Below are positions 46,897 to 57,535 of a stretch of DNA of 64,000 nt, in pieces. Numbering within the stretch: position 1 is the stretch's first letter; the number at the start of each line of letters is the position of its first letter. Location: NCBI GenBank assembly GCA_002049455.2, contig KV918862.1, positions 62,001 to 126,000 on the forward strand. Reading direction: 5' to 3'. Below the pieces are notes generated by a model. The model was not told the origin of the DNA, ran no database searches, and was given only the letters and a program-made list of their open reading frames with translations. The position numbers were made by a program, and so were the translations under genes. Source of the stretch: Porphyra umbilicalis (taxonomy: Eukaryota > Rhodophyta > Bangiophyceae > Bangiales > Bangiaceae).

Positions 46897-49800
46897 ATGG
46901 TCGCAGGCACGACATGGGGTCTCTGGCCTGGGGATCCAGGCCGAAGAGCCGCTCCGGCCGACGGCTTCCCCTACGTCGCTTCCGCCGGTAGCACCGGGTT
47001 GGGCGCCGGGGATGGCCGCTGGGGCGTCGGGGGGCGGAGCACTGGGTCCTCTGGCGGAAGGTACGATGTGGTCCCCCGCTGTACTTCCCCCTCTACCTGC
47101 CATATTGACCCCTCTTTCTGCTCCTGGACCCCCCCTTGCAATGCACCACACGGGGATGCCCGCGATTCCGGCCCCGGTGGAGATACTTGGGGCCGCGGCC
47201 ACTGGTTGGCACGCCTCGGCACCCACCCCCACGATGCTTCCAATTGGTTTGTTGCGACATCACTCTGTGCTTCCGCCGCTATCGCTTCCATCCCTGCCGA
47301 TGCTGCTGCCGCCCGCATCCCTGTCGACGCTGCCGCCGTCCCCGACGCCGCCTCCACGGTCCCCGCCGCCGCCAGCACGGTCCCCGCCACCGACACCGCC
47401 GTCTCCGTCACCTACCCCACGGTCCCCGCCGCCGCCACCTCGGTCCCCGCCGCCGCCACCTCGGTCCCCGCCACCGCCGCTGTCCCTGTCACCGCCACCG
47501 TCGCCCCCCTCACCCCCCCCCCCCCGGCTTGTTTGGTTGGCAGCCCAACGCGTCTGCGTCCGTTACCACTCTCACTGCCGTCTTCTCTACCCACCTCTCG
47601 TCCGTGCCCCCTTTCCTCACTTTCGACTCCTCGTTCCCCTCCACCTGCACCCTCACCTCCACGACAACGCGCTCCTTGTGTCCCCCCTGCTGCACTACCT
47701 TGTACAGCGGTGGATGCGACACCTCCGCTGGCGCTGGAGGACGCCACGGCCGCTCCGCAGCCTCCGACGCCGTCAGCGACCGCCGGCTTCACCCCCAAGA
47801 AGTCGGCCGCTCCTCAGCCGCCGACGCCGGCAGCGACCGCCGGCTTCACCCTCAAGAAGGCGGCCAGTCGAGGCGTCAAGATCCCCACCGTCCGCGCCGC
47901 GTCGCCACCGCCCAAGGCTAAGTCGACCACCCCCTCCCAGTCTGACGGCTGGCTGCGGGGCGCCTCGGGGGCGGTACTGCAGATGGTTTGCGGCCTAGGC
48001 CGACAGCTTTTGAGTATGGCCGGCATGGAGCCCAAGTGGACGGGCCTCTGGATTGTGCTCGAGGCCGAAGACGGGAGCGCGGCATCACCCTTTATGGGGA
48101 AGGTCATCAACTGCGCGGTTGGGGCGGCTACGGAGCACGACGACTTGGCCAAGGACTGGTGGGAGTTCCGCGGCGGTCATGCTGGCCGGCGGCGGCGTCA
48201 ACAGGCGAAACCCAACACGGCTGGGGTGGGTACCCGGCCTGCGAGCAAGACAGGAGCTGGCGGACGAGCTGGGCCTGGCGGGGGCGGCCTGGAAGGACAA
48301 AGACGCGGTGGGGGCGGACAAGAATCGGACGGTGGCAGTGGGGACGCTGCCTCGTCCGACTCGGGGGTGTACCCGCCGACGACACAGCACACCTGCGGCA
48401 CAGTCGCCGCCGTTTTAGGAGGAGAGCTCGGCACCAAGGAGTTGACGACGGCGGAGCTCAACAAGCTGCTCGCCAGGGCCGGGCTGAAGCACATGCGAGA
48501 GATTTCAACGGACGACCTGGCGGACGTGTTTGGGCGCGGCAGCGGCTTGCTATGCGAGCGTCTTGGCGCCCACATCTTCTCATGGGCACTGTCGTGCCCG
48601 ATAGAGCTGCTCCGGAACACGTGGACGACGCCGGCGCTGCCCGTCTCCGTCGACGGCTCCCACTTCCTCCCCCTCAAGCACCCGTCGTCTAAGGGGCACG
48701 GCACCGACAGGAAGCGGCTGGTGTTGTGCGTGGCGGCCCACCTCTCTCTCTTTTTTGGGCCAAGGTGTTTGACGTCCACTTCGCGGCGCCACGCGTGAGC
48801 GGACGGAAGAGGCGGTACCGCCGCAAGGACCCATTCGAGGGCGCAGAGGTGCTGGGCGGCGAGAAAACAAAGAAGCAGCGCGGGGCGACCAACAAGGCGG
48901 CGGCTTCTAAAAAGGCGCGCACAGACGCGGCTACCGCCGCGAGGCTGCAAAGAGCGCAAGCCAAGGCAACAAAGAGAGTCACGGCCGCGCGAGCGGCCCA
49001 CGCCGCACGTACTGCCAAGACGGCTGAGAAGGCCGTCGAAGCACGAGCCGCGGCCGCACGTGTTGAAGCTAAGGTCCCCCCGGTGCCCCCACCTCCTCCC
49101 CCGCGTGGCCAACCTGGCGGCGCCCCAACACCTCACGGTGCCGGACCGGGCCGCACCGGTTCCGGACCTGGTGGTAGCACGGCTGGGGGTGGTGGGGACC
49201 ACACTGCCGGCGTGTTCCTCACGCCTGACCCACTGTGGGCACTCGAGCGGGCCGCCGCCGTGACGCGCATGCACCAGGTGTGGATGCGGCGGGCTCTCCC
49301 GGTACTTCCGCCGGCCACGGTATTTTCCGTGGTGCGTCTCTCTGGGCCCCCTCTCGCGGCCGCTGTGCGGGCGAGCACCGAGGTGCGTGTGGTCCTCCCC
49401 CGCGCGTTGCTCAAGGGCGCATTCGGTGCGCTGGCCGCGGCCGCCCGCAGCGGTCATGGGGGCGTCCCAGACGAGCACCAGCTGGCCGTGCGGATTGGCG
49501 ACCACAACCCTGTCTTCGCGTTTGAGTCGACGCTCCATGAGATGAGCTCGTTGTTGGCGTTCAACGAGGGCATTGTGTCGTCGGTCAAATTTACGCGCTG
49601 GATGCGCGGGCTCGAGGCGAGCGACGCGCACCTGCCCGCGCCGCTCAACTTTTTTTCGGGCGAGTTGATGTCCATCTCATCGATGGTCCACCAAGTGCGC
49701 GACAACATAGCCGGCCGCTTGCTCGGCGACTGTGTGTGGTCGCAGCCTCCCGTCAGCCGCGGAGCGGCGGCCGCCGAGAAGGCGGACAGCGCATTTTCCG

Positions 49801-50441
49801 GCTACATGGTCAACGTGCAAGACGTTTGTGACGCCGGTCAGCCGGAGTACATCACCAACGCGTTGCTGGACGCGGGAATGGCGGGGCTGCAGGGCCGATG
49901 CAACGCCGGGTCGGTGCCGATTGGCGTCCTCTCCTCTTCACAGTCGGCATCCTTCACGCACGTTGGGAAAAAGGAGGTAAGCCTGGAAAGAGCTGTTCCT
50001 TGTGTGCTTGAAGTGCTTATCTCGTGGAGTGCGTCAGTCACGCAGTTTGTGATGGTTTTGAATGTGAGAAACGAGCATTGGATGTCTGCTGCTGTGTCTT
50101 TGTCGAATGGACGTGTGATTCTATATGACTCTCTGTGTGGATCATCCCAGGCCAAGAGGCACATCGTCTCCCGCCTCCAGCTGTTTGCGCGGTGCGCCGA
50201 GCGACGATGGCGCGCCACCCATCCTAACGCTGCTCAGGGAGCGATTGAGTGGCAGTTCAACGAGGACAACACGCCGCAGCAGATGGACCACTACAACTGC
50301 GGGTTGTTTGCCTTCGCCTTCATCTGGTGCTTTGCGTACGGGTTAGATATGACGACGTCCCCGGTCAACGGCGACCAGCTGCGTCTCTCATTGATTCTTT
50401 ATGTGTTGATGTCAGGTGCTCCGCGGGAGAAGACGCAGTGA
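46897..50441 (+). CDS. Ulp1-like (C48) cysteine protease of a mobile element
   Basis: From ATG 46897 a long Pro/Ser/Thr-rich region leads into a folded part (MEPKWTGLWIVLEAEDGSAA, TTAELNKLLARAGLKHMREI). The frame shifts at a T6 run (48751-48756) or a very short intron, then continues through a Lys/Ala-rich coiled region to the protease. The catalytic residues are in order: His in RNEHW (50076-50078), Asp in LYDSL (50127-50129), Gln in PQQMDHYNCGLF and Cys in the same block (50299-50301). Ulp1 proteases cleave SUMO-like proteins. A GT-AG intron of 69 nt at 49977-50045 is in frame and stop-free, so both spliced and unspliced forms are readable. The intact catalytic set suggests recent function. 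Confidence 0.8.
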
Positions 50442-50890
50442 GCTTGACGTTGGTTGGCGATGCATGCACTGTTTTGTTTTCTCTATCTATGAATACATGC
50501 TCTCCAACCTCACGTGCACATGTCCAGGGAGCGACCAAAAGCAGGTGCAGCAGCCAGCGGACGAGCAGTGGGCTGCCCTTCTTTCGCTGGGCGGGCGCAG
50601 CCGATGGCGGCCCCTGCTGGCTGCCACTACCATCCCGGTCACCGCGCCACCACCAGTGCAGGGGGCCGCAGCAGCCAGCACTAGGTTGGCCAGGGATCGG
50701 TGCCCCAACCCAAAACACCGCAGGAGACGGCCGTGGCAAGGCCGACGCCGCAGAAATCGACGCGACAGCGGTGGCAGCGGGCACAGCGACGCAGGCAGCC
50801 CGGCAGTGATCGAATGGACGGGCCCCACAGAGTCCTTCTTTCGAGATAGAACCAGCAGATTTTCGGTTGCAGATTAGACTTTGCGAAGTA
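50442..50890. other. 3' flank of the Ulp1-like gene
   Basis: No separate gene. Low-complexity GC-rich sequence is followed by the unique stretch into which the MITE inserted. Confidence 0.4.
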
Positions 50891-51289
50891 TTGCTGATCC
50901 CCGAATTTTGTCCTGGGGGACAGAGACAGAGACTGACTGTGAATACCAGCATTCTATTGTTCGAAAACGACAGTAAGAAGGCCTCAAAGCCAATAGAAAG
51001 CCCGCATTCGATTCCAGGACCTTGCATCTAGCAGAACTCACTGTTTGTTGCCCCTTGATCCGATTTTCTTGGCACTGAGCAAGCTGCCAATGCGAGATCT
51101 TGAGATTTTCTACTGTCTCCTTGCCAGAAGTGCAGAGAAAAAGAGGAGCTGATGTCGATTTCCAGACTGGATGGGCACATGTAAGCAATCAGGCGCACCA
51201 AGTCAGTCCCAGGGGCGTATCTGATTGGTGGAGAGAGTCGGTCCGCAAGTCAGTCTCCGTCCACCAGGACAAAATTCGGGGATCAGCAA
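50891..51289. mobile_element. MITE, Tc1/mariner-like, copy 2
   Basis: The 399-bp element has inverted ends of about 45 bp starting TTGCTGATCCCCGAATTTTG and is flanked by TA (50889-50890 and 51290-51291). It is homologous to 12694-13091. A TA duplication and short non-coding body fit a Tc1/mariner-derived MITE. It contains no transposase. Confidence 0.88.
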
Positions 51290-51608
51290 TACGTCAGTCG
51301 ATCCACTTCACCCGGAAAACATTGTTCATCTCGCCTGCCGGCACAGTAATTTTCTCATCGCTGAACAGAATCCGTCCCCCCCATGTTTTCCGTCGACGAC
51401 CTGCAACGCCCAAGTGCCGAGGTGTCGCACAAACCAGCCCGATTGCCCGATGCGCTGGCGTTGCCCAAACCCGTGCGATTCGCACATTCTACATACCTTC
51501 ACCCAATGCGAATTTGATCGGGGTGTTTGAAGTCCTCCGAAAAGTGGATTCCGTGGACTTCTCTTGGTCCCTCTGATCGCCCTTTGCGACACAGCGCCCC
51601 GGCGATTT
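51290..51608. other. non-coding interior of the large element
   Basis: No gene seen between the MITE and the second 1341-bp element. Confidence 0.4.
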
Positions 51609-52949
51609 CACAGCGTTTTGTCCCCGATTCCTTAAAACTGAGAACTGCGAGATTCGAACACGCCCACCGATGGTTCGCAGAACAGTCGCACATCGATCAT
51701 GCGATCAAATTATGCCCACTTTTTGTTGATCTCGGAGACAGGGCCCGCAGTGGAGTTCAGAAGTGCGCGAAGACCATCTGCACCGATATTCAGTGGGAAT
51801 TATCCTCACACCAGCACCTGCAGATTTGGCAATTGTCCGGCGAAGTTGCTGCCCCATGCTCATGAAGGATCATTCCGATTCGCTGGTTCTGATCGTTCTG
51901 CGTATCATGCTGAGAACTGTCCTGAAGTGGGAGTAAGATCATCCTGAGGATCGTGCTCAGGACTACCCTGGCGTCGGAGTACAATCATCATGGGGATCGT
52001 CGTCATAGATTGAGTGAACGAGTGCGCAAGATTGATCTAGATTCCTGCCTCAAGGACTCGATCGTAGATGATAGCCTAGACTACTTCGAGTGACGTCGTG
52101 AGGAGGGTCTGCCGAGACCGATCAGAGAGCAAGACCTGCCCATGGGGCGTCGCTCCTGGGCCACAAAGCGTGTGCAGAGGGAACCTCAATGTTACTTGGT
52201 AGTCGTGCGACCGACACGCTGTTTCCCGGCGCAGAGGGGATGGGAACTGGGTAAACATGCGTCGGCTCGCACATCGAGAATACCGTGAAGTCCCGGACGC
52301 ACCCAGTTCCGATTTATCAATGATTGGGTCTCCTTCACGCGCAGTAAATTCGTTCTCAGCTCAGTGGCAATCTCGTCCCCTTTCGTCCTAACACAGCACG
52401 TCCCGAACTCGCAATCCCCCGAGTTCAATACGTTTCAGAAGCACTCGCACCAGTTTCTCAAGCGCATGAGTGATGTGTCAGATTGCAAGTTGGGCATTGC
52501 TCTGAACGAAGAGAATGTCCACAGGTTTGTGCTCACACTGTTGATGAAATAGGCAGATATTTTGTTTGCGGAAGAGGCAGTCAGACTATCAGTTGAAAAG
52601 TCCTCACGCTTTTTTCGAATGACAGTCCCCGAGATGATCTGTGGGTCAGGATGACACTGCTTCTGGAACGATCCCAGAGTCAGTCCCGAAGATGATCCGT
52701 TGAACGAGTCCAGAACTGTAGTGATGAACTGCCGAATCACAGCGGTCACTCGAGAATCAGGCAATCTGAAATGTAGGATTTTCGCTGATCCACGGAACTT
52801 TTGTGCACATGATCCTCCGAATCATGCTGAGGCCATCTCACAGGAGCTTTGCATGGCTATCTCAAAACATTCTTTCGCGTCTACTCGTTATAGATTTACA
52901 AGCCGGCAAATTTAGAACTATCCCGGCGATGAAATACCGACCCGCAGTG
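51609..52949. mobile_element. 1341-bp element with CAC(A/T)GCG ends, copy 2
   Basis: Second copy of the element at 44334-45674, in the same orientation and of the same length. Flanks are TT on both sides, so the two copies have different 2-bp flanks. This argues for two separate insertions and not for a duplication of the region or a pair of LTRs. Confidence 0.75.
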
Positions 52950-53413
52950 TTGTCCACACGACCTTTGCACATATATTCCGGCAAGAGGGATCGCTACAAT
53001 CTATCGGAAGTCACTACGGAGATGAGTTATTTTGTAAAAGTCGACGTGTACACATTTGGTTGAACGTTGGATAGGTGAATATGACACCAATTTCATGCCC
53101 AGCCGTGCTACGTGCCAGTCGGGGTGTGCAGTGTCTGGCCTGGATGGCGGGCTGGTGCCATCGAAACGATTTGATTTGATTCCAGGCACGTGCGTGCAAT
53201 ACCCTGACCTTCAGGGCGGGCTCTATGGCCGCGAGCGCGCACGGGGGCATGAACAGCCACGTTGCCGTAGTGGGGAGGGCGTCGGGCGGGGAAAGAGGTG
53301 CCACCTCCGCCACCGCAGCGGCGGCGGCCCGCCGGCGTCGCGCGGCGCCCACGGGCGAGGCCGTTACTCCGCCGCGCAGCGGACCTGCGCACGGCGGGCA
53401 GGGCGGCCGACAC
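52950..53413. other. non-coding interior of the large element
   Basis: No gene seen. A GC-rich, Arg/Ala-coding stretch lies next to the inner edge of the right TIR. Confidence 0.4.
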
Positions 53414-53854
53414 GGCGCACGGGCGGGCGGGTAGGACTGATCGCCGCGCGACGAGGCGCCTGTATCCGCGCTGCTTGATGGCGTCAGCAATCGCCGACGC
53501 GCCGCCGCAACAGAAGACGGCGCGCAGGCACGATCACCCACGGGTCATCTTGGGCGCGTCAGGCCCCGGAAGTTGCTGCGCGCGGTCACCGCGCGCAACT
53601 CGGGGCGGTAGAGGGGGCACGGGGGCAGGCGCCGTCCGGGCTCAGTGACCCCTGTGGCAGGACAGTCCTTCTCAGCCACGTATCTCCATTCGCTTTTAGC
53701 GTCATCGCGACCCTTCCAACACTGACACGCCCTCAGATCCCTGAGGACACGAATGCAGACTGCCACCTCTGAAACGGAGAGCAAGTCCCTTGATCTAAGT
53801 ATACGTGTGCATCACTACACTTTGAGAGCACCCTGTCCTAAAGGCCAGAGAATT
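53414..53854. repeat. right terminal inverted repeat of the 10.3-kb element
   Basis: The uninterrupted copy of the ~440-bp terminal repeat. Its left partner is split by the hAT-like insertion, so this copy shows the empty target site. Confidence 0.85.
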
Positions 53855-54739
53855 TGATGACCCAGAGGTCTGACTGGGTCTCGAGCTCGGCCACACGCGT
53901 CCTCCGGGTGGCACACGCCCTCCCGGTGGGCACGCCCTCCCTGTGGGCACGCCCTCCCAGTGGGCACGCCCTCCCAGTGGGCACGCCCTCCCAGTGGGCA
54001 CGCCCTCCCAGTGGGCACGCCCTCTCGGTTGGCACGCCCTCCCGGAAGCAGCTGACGAGCGGGCCAAAGCTTCGTATGTCGTCAGCATCCCCGCCGACAG
54101 TACCGCCCTCGCCCTGCACGTGCTTTGCGTGAGAGCCGGTCGTGTCGCCGTGCCCGGCTTGCCTGTCGCTACGGCGCGGGAACCGGGCGCGGTGGGCGGC
54201 GCGTTGCGCGTGGCTGGCTTCTTCGCGCTTGGCGCGGGCTCCGGTCGTGTTTCCGTGCCCGGCTTGCCGGTCTCTACGACGCGGGCGCCGGGCGCGGTGG
54301 GCGGCGCGTTGCGCGTGGCTGGCTTGCCCGCGCTTTGCGCGGGCGCCGGTCGTGCTGTCGTGCCTGGCGGTCCTGTCGCTACGGCGCGGGCGCCGGGCGT
54401 GGTGAGCGGCGCGTTGTGCGTGGCTGGCTTGCCCGCGCTTCGCGCGGGGCGCCGGCATTTCTGCCGTGCCCGGCTTGCCTGGGCGACGGCTGCTGTCGCA
54501 GCCGCCGCCGCGGGCGCGCCCGTGCCCCTCGCGGCGGATGCGTCAGCGTTCTCGCTTGGGGGGGGCCGGGGGGCACCCTTCTGGGCGGTGCCGCGCACCA
54601 CATCTACGTCGTCTGTGGCGCTATCCGACGCCTCCTCGGGCGCCGGCGGCCGCATGTCAATCTTCAGTGGCGGGGCGGGTGGCGGTGGCGGCGGCGGCGG
54701 CGGTGGTGGTCGGGTTGGTGGAGGTGACGTCGGGGGCAT
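53795..54739 (-). CDS. disordered Pro/Ala/Lys-rich protein, function unknown
   Basis: From ATG 54739 the frame starts with a Pro run, passes an acidic patch (EEASDSATDDVDVV), then three 35-residue repeats (KPATRNAPPTAPGAR, ATGKPGT) that look like the tail of a linker-histone-type or nuclear scaffold protein. It ends in a Gly/Arg stretch made by a 17-bp minisatellite. The stop (53795) lies inside the right TIR of the neighbouring element, so the 3' end was probably changed by that insertion. The opposite strand is also open. I prefer the minus strand for its composition only. Confidence 0.3.
   Translation of the reverse strand: MPPTSPPPTRPPPPPPPPPPPAPPLKIDMRPPAPEEASDSATDDVDVVRGTAQKGAPRPPPSENADASAARGTGAPAAAAATAAVAQASRARQKCRRPARSAGKPATHNAPLTTPGARAVATGPPGTTARPAPAQSAGKPATRNAPPTAPGARVVETGKPGTETRPEPAPSAKKPATRNAPPTAPGSRAVATGKPGTATRPALTQSTCRARAVLSAGMLTTYEALARSSAASGRACQPRGRAHWEGVPTGRACPLGGRAHWEGVPTGRACPPGGRVPPGGRVWPSSRPSQTSGSSNSLAFRTGCSQSVVMHTYT
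53901..54048. repeat. 17-bp minisatellite
   Basis: About eight copies of agtgggcacgccctccc with few changes. As 17 is not a multiple of three, three units encode a 17-residue repeat that uses all three phases (GTPSQWARPPSGHALPV on the plus strand). Confidence 0.9.
54138..54455. repeat. 105-bp tandem repeat, three units
   Basis: Unit starts (ggtcgtg) are at 54138, 54243 and 54348, exactly 105 bp apart, about 85-90% identical. The array encodes 35-residue repeats on either strand. Confidence 0.85.
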
Positions 54740-54796
54740 GGCGGCGGCGGCGGGGCTCCCAACCGACAGCACGTCGAAACCTCCTCGGCGCCCGAG

Positions 54797-55996
54797 GTGG
54801 ATTTTTGGGCGGTGGCCTCGGAGATTGCCGCCGGGCGCCCGCCCGGCCTCGGCGGAACGGCGGGCGCGTCGGCTGGGGTGAAGGCGGGAGGCGACGGCTG
54901 CGGCGGCGACCTACGGACGTTGACGGCGGGCGGCAGCGGCGGCAGCGCCGCTGACGGCACGGCGGGCACGGACGTAGCTGCGGCGGCGGCGCCCGCGGCG
55001 GCTGGTGCGGCGGCGCCGAACGTCACGGCCGGCCGGCGATTGCTCGTGGCGGTCCTTTGGAACCAGCTGACACTGACGCTCCACGGAAGTTCCCTCAACG
55101 AGCCCATCTGGGCCAACGTGGAGCTCCTATAATACCACGCCCACTACGAGCAGCAGCCGGGGGCGGACGGCTTGGGCGAGTTCTATGCGCCCGTTCGGGG
55201 GCGCCCGGGTGGCGACGGCGACGGCGACGGCGGCCTCTCCGGAGACAGTGACGGCGGTGGGGGGGGCACGACCGCCGGCGGCGGCGCGTCGTCTGGCGGA
55301 CACGCCCGCGGTTGCGGTGCCGCCGGCAACGATGAGGACGACGCCGACGACGATGAGAACGACGGCTGCCTGTTCGTCGACGCGGCGCCCGCCGCCGCCG
55401 ACGCGGTGTCGGTCGTTCGCCTCGCAAGCGTGGGCTGGTGGTCGGCGGGGCGGGAGCTTGGCTTCTCCCTCTCCGCCCTCGACCTGCAGCACACGTCGCG
55501 GGGCTCCCGCCGCCGCCGCGTCGTGCGCATCCCCGACCCGCGGCTGCGGCTCGAGACGCTCGAGCGCCCCGGGCGGGTGCTCGTTGACTGTACGACCGCC
55601 TTTGTCGGCACCGTCGAGGTGAGCCCGTACGTGTCCCACTACCAGTACTTGCCGGATTTGCTGTCGCTGTACTGCGTCGCCCTCGACTCGGCGTCGGGCG
55701 GGGAGGGGGTCGCCTCCGCGTCGGTCGCCACGGCCCGACGCGGTGGCGCGCCCGCCGGCAGCGGCGGCGCTCGTCAGTGGGCGGACGACGGCGCCGTCGG
55801 TGCCGGCGCGGGCGCCGCCCGCCGACGGCTCCGCCCGCGGCGGCGCGCGCGCGCCGTGGGAGGTCCTATCCGTGGCGTTCGTCGGCTCGTCCTCGAGCCG
55901 CGGCTGCAGCACCTCGGGGAGCTAACGCCCTCCCTCGAGACGGTGCTCTCGTGGATCGGCGTGGACGGCGCGGAGGCGGTCGCGGCGGGGTTGTAA
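54797..55996 (+). pseudogene. unknown gene with one in-frame stop
   Basis: One frame reads DFWAVASEIAAGRPPG, then an Ala/Gly linker, LLVAVLWNQLTLTLHGSSLN, EPIWANVELL, a TAA at 55130-55132, and on in the same frame YHAHYEQQPGADGLGEFYAP. An acidic stretch follows (DEDDADDDENDG), then a folded-looking part (VRLASVGWWSAGRELGFSLS, VSPYVSHYQYLPDLLSLYC), and it ends at 55996. The aromatic residues in the plus frame make it the more likely coding strand. The stop could lie in an intron or be a real nonsense change. No family recognised; similar GC-rich genes accompany mobile elements elsewhere in this window. Confidence 0.4.
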
Positions 55997-57502
55997 GACC
56001 TCTTCATAGGGCCCCTCGGGAAGGCCATGGGGGGGGACGCGTGACGGCGGGGGTGGGAGGAAGAGCGGGTTGTTGGCGGGAGGGGCGGCGAGTGAGGAGC
56101 CGTGCGCGCGGGGGGTGGGTCACGGACACGCCTAGTTAAGACCGCCTCCAGCGGCTCTTTTGGATTTCAGGGCCCAGGAAGCCACCTGATTGGATTGGTC
56201 CAACAATTTCGGCTTTCTATTGGCGGTTGCGGTGGCCGGCAGTGGGGTTGGAAAAGAACGCACTTACTGCTTCCACGTCCTCAGTTTTTCCTGCGGAAGT
56301 GGATGTGGGCCAATCAGCGCATGACACCTACTGAACAGGCGAGATGCCCTTGAGTCGACTCCCAGTGAAGGCCTGTCACTGATCTGTCTTCGGCTCTCAT
56401 GCGAAAGAGATGACATCCGACGAGCCCAGTTCGAAGAAGATGCAGCTTGCTGCCTGAGCTGGGAGCGGTCGGGTGGGTTCTCTTCATACCATTGGATTCA
56501 ACTCAGAGCGCTGATCACGATGATGCCAAAAACATACGGTCCACCCAAGACTATCAACAAAAGAACCTAGAGTAATTGGACTGCCTTCGTTGACAGCAGA
56601 GCTGGTGTTGTCCGGTCCTGCTGACCGCACATCATGGTTGTATGCAGATCCTCCTTTACCATATAGTTATTGAAGTCCAGGGCCGGCCCCCAAGGTGCTT
56701 GAAAACAAAATGGGCGAAAGGAGAGGCCGCAGGATGGCGGCACAGCGATCAAGAGCACGGTGCGGGATGATCCGGCGACGGGCGGACGTGGTGGCGAGCA
56801 AGACGGGCTGCCATATCGCCGCTCCGACACGAGAGTGTCGACCAGAGCCACTGGAGGCCACACCAGAATCGCGGCGCTTTCAGGCAACTTCTGTAATGGC
56901 ATCTTGCTTTTCAAATCCAAAAGAGCCACCTTAACTAGGCGTGCGGAGGGGGGAGAAGACTCCGGTCAATCATATCGGGGACCTTCCAGAAAAAATGTCT
57001 CCGTCTACTTTCCCCCACCCCCCCTGAATCGCACATCAGTCCGATTTTAGCTTCCCGGTTTGTGTCGCAGCAGGGTCTAGTAAATCGGGAAGTTGTACAG
57101 ATGGACGGATCTTGCGAGTTTCCGTCGTACGTGCCGTACGCACGAGGCGCGCAGGCTCCTGGCCATTGCTGTAGGGGGGCCCGCAACGGTCGCTTGTGGG
57201 GGGGTTCCTGCATCGGTGACTGGGGGGGCTGAGTCGCCGATTTTCCGGGTTGCCCCCAACGACCCTGCGTACCTGCGCCCGGCTGCCCGCCGCCCCCGCA
57301 CACTGCTGTCCCGCCGCCCGCCGCCTCTCTATACTGTTGCCCCGCCGCCTACCGCCTCTATGCACTGCTACCCCGCCGCAACTGTACCCCAGCTGCTGGT
57401 ATGGGCGCCTGCCCCCGTGGAGGACTCGATGGAATGTGAGTGCCGTACGCGCGGCTCTGTTGTCTGACGCCCCGTTCGAGACACTACAGTCTCAGTTTCT
57501 TG
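55997..57502. other. no supportable gene
   Basis: Short frames only. A CCGCC/CTCTATACTG-type low-complexity repeat lies near 57290-57380. Confidence 0.35.
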
Positions 57503-57535
57503 CGCCACATGGCTTTGCCCCAAAGCCATGTGGCG
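57503..57535. repeat. perfect 15-bp hairpin with CCC loop
   Basis: CGCCACATGGCTTTG, then CCC, then its exact complement. A few bases on, TTGTGGCGCCACAA (57539-57552) is a perfect palindrome that shares the GTGGCG motif. Confidence 0.9.

Larger units (their letters stand above)
43599..53854. mobile_element. 10.3-kb element with ~440-bp terminal inverted repeats, carries a Ulp1-like protease
   Basis: The left end (43599-43721 plus 45838-46156, split by an insertion, 442 bp in total) is the inverted copy of the right end (53414-53854, 441 bp) at roughly 85-88% identity. The outermost matched sequence is CTGGCCTTTAGGACAGGG. Both borders have AATT, which might be a 4-bp duplication or part of the ends. 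Inside are a Ulp1-like protease gene and three later insertions. Long inverted repeats plus a Ulp1 domain recall plant MULEs with captured proteases, but no transposase is present, so the superfamily is open. Confidence 0.8.

Noticed and set aside
44334-52949. LTR retrotransposon with 1341-bp LTRs
   Set aside because: The repeats begin CAC and end GTG instead of TG...CA, flanks of the two copies differ and do not form a joint duplication, and no gag, protease, reverse transcriptase or integrase was seen between them.
55127-55912. 261-codon minus-strand gene
   Set aside because: Arg/Ala/Gly shadow frame; the plus strand holds the aromatic and hydrophobic pattern of a real protein.
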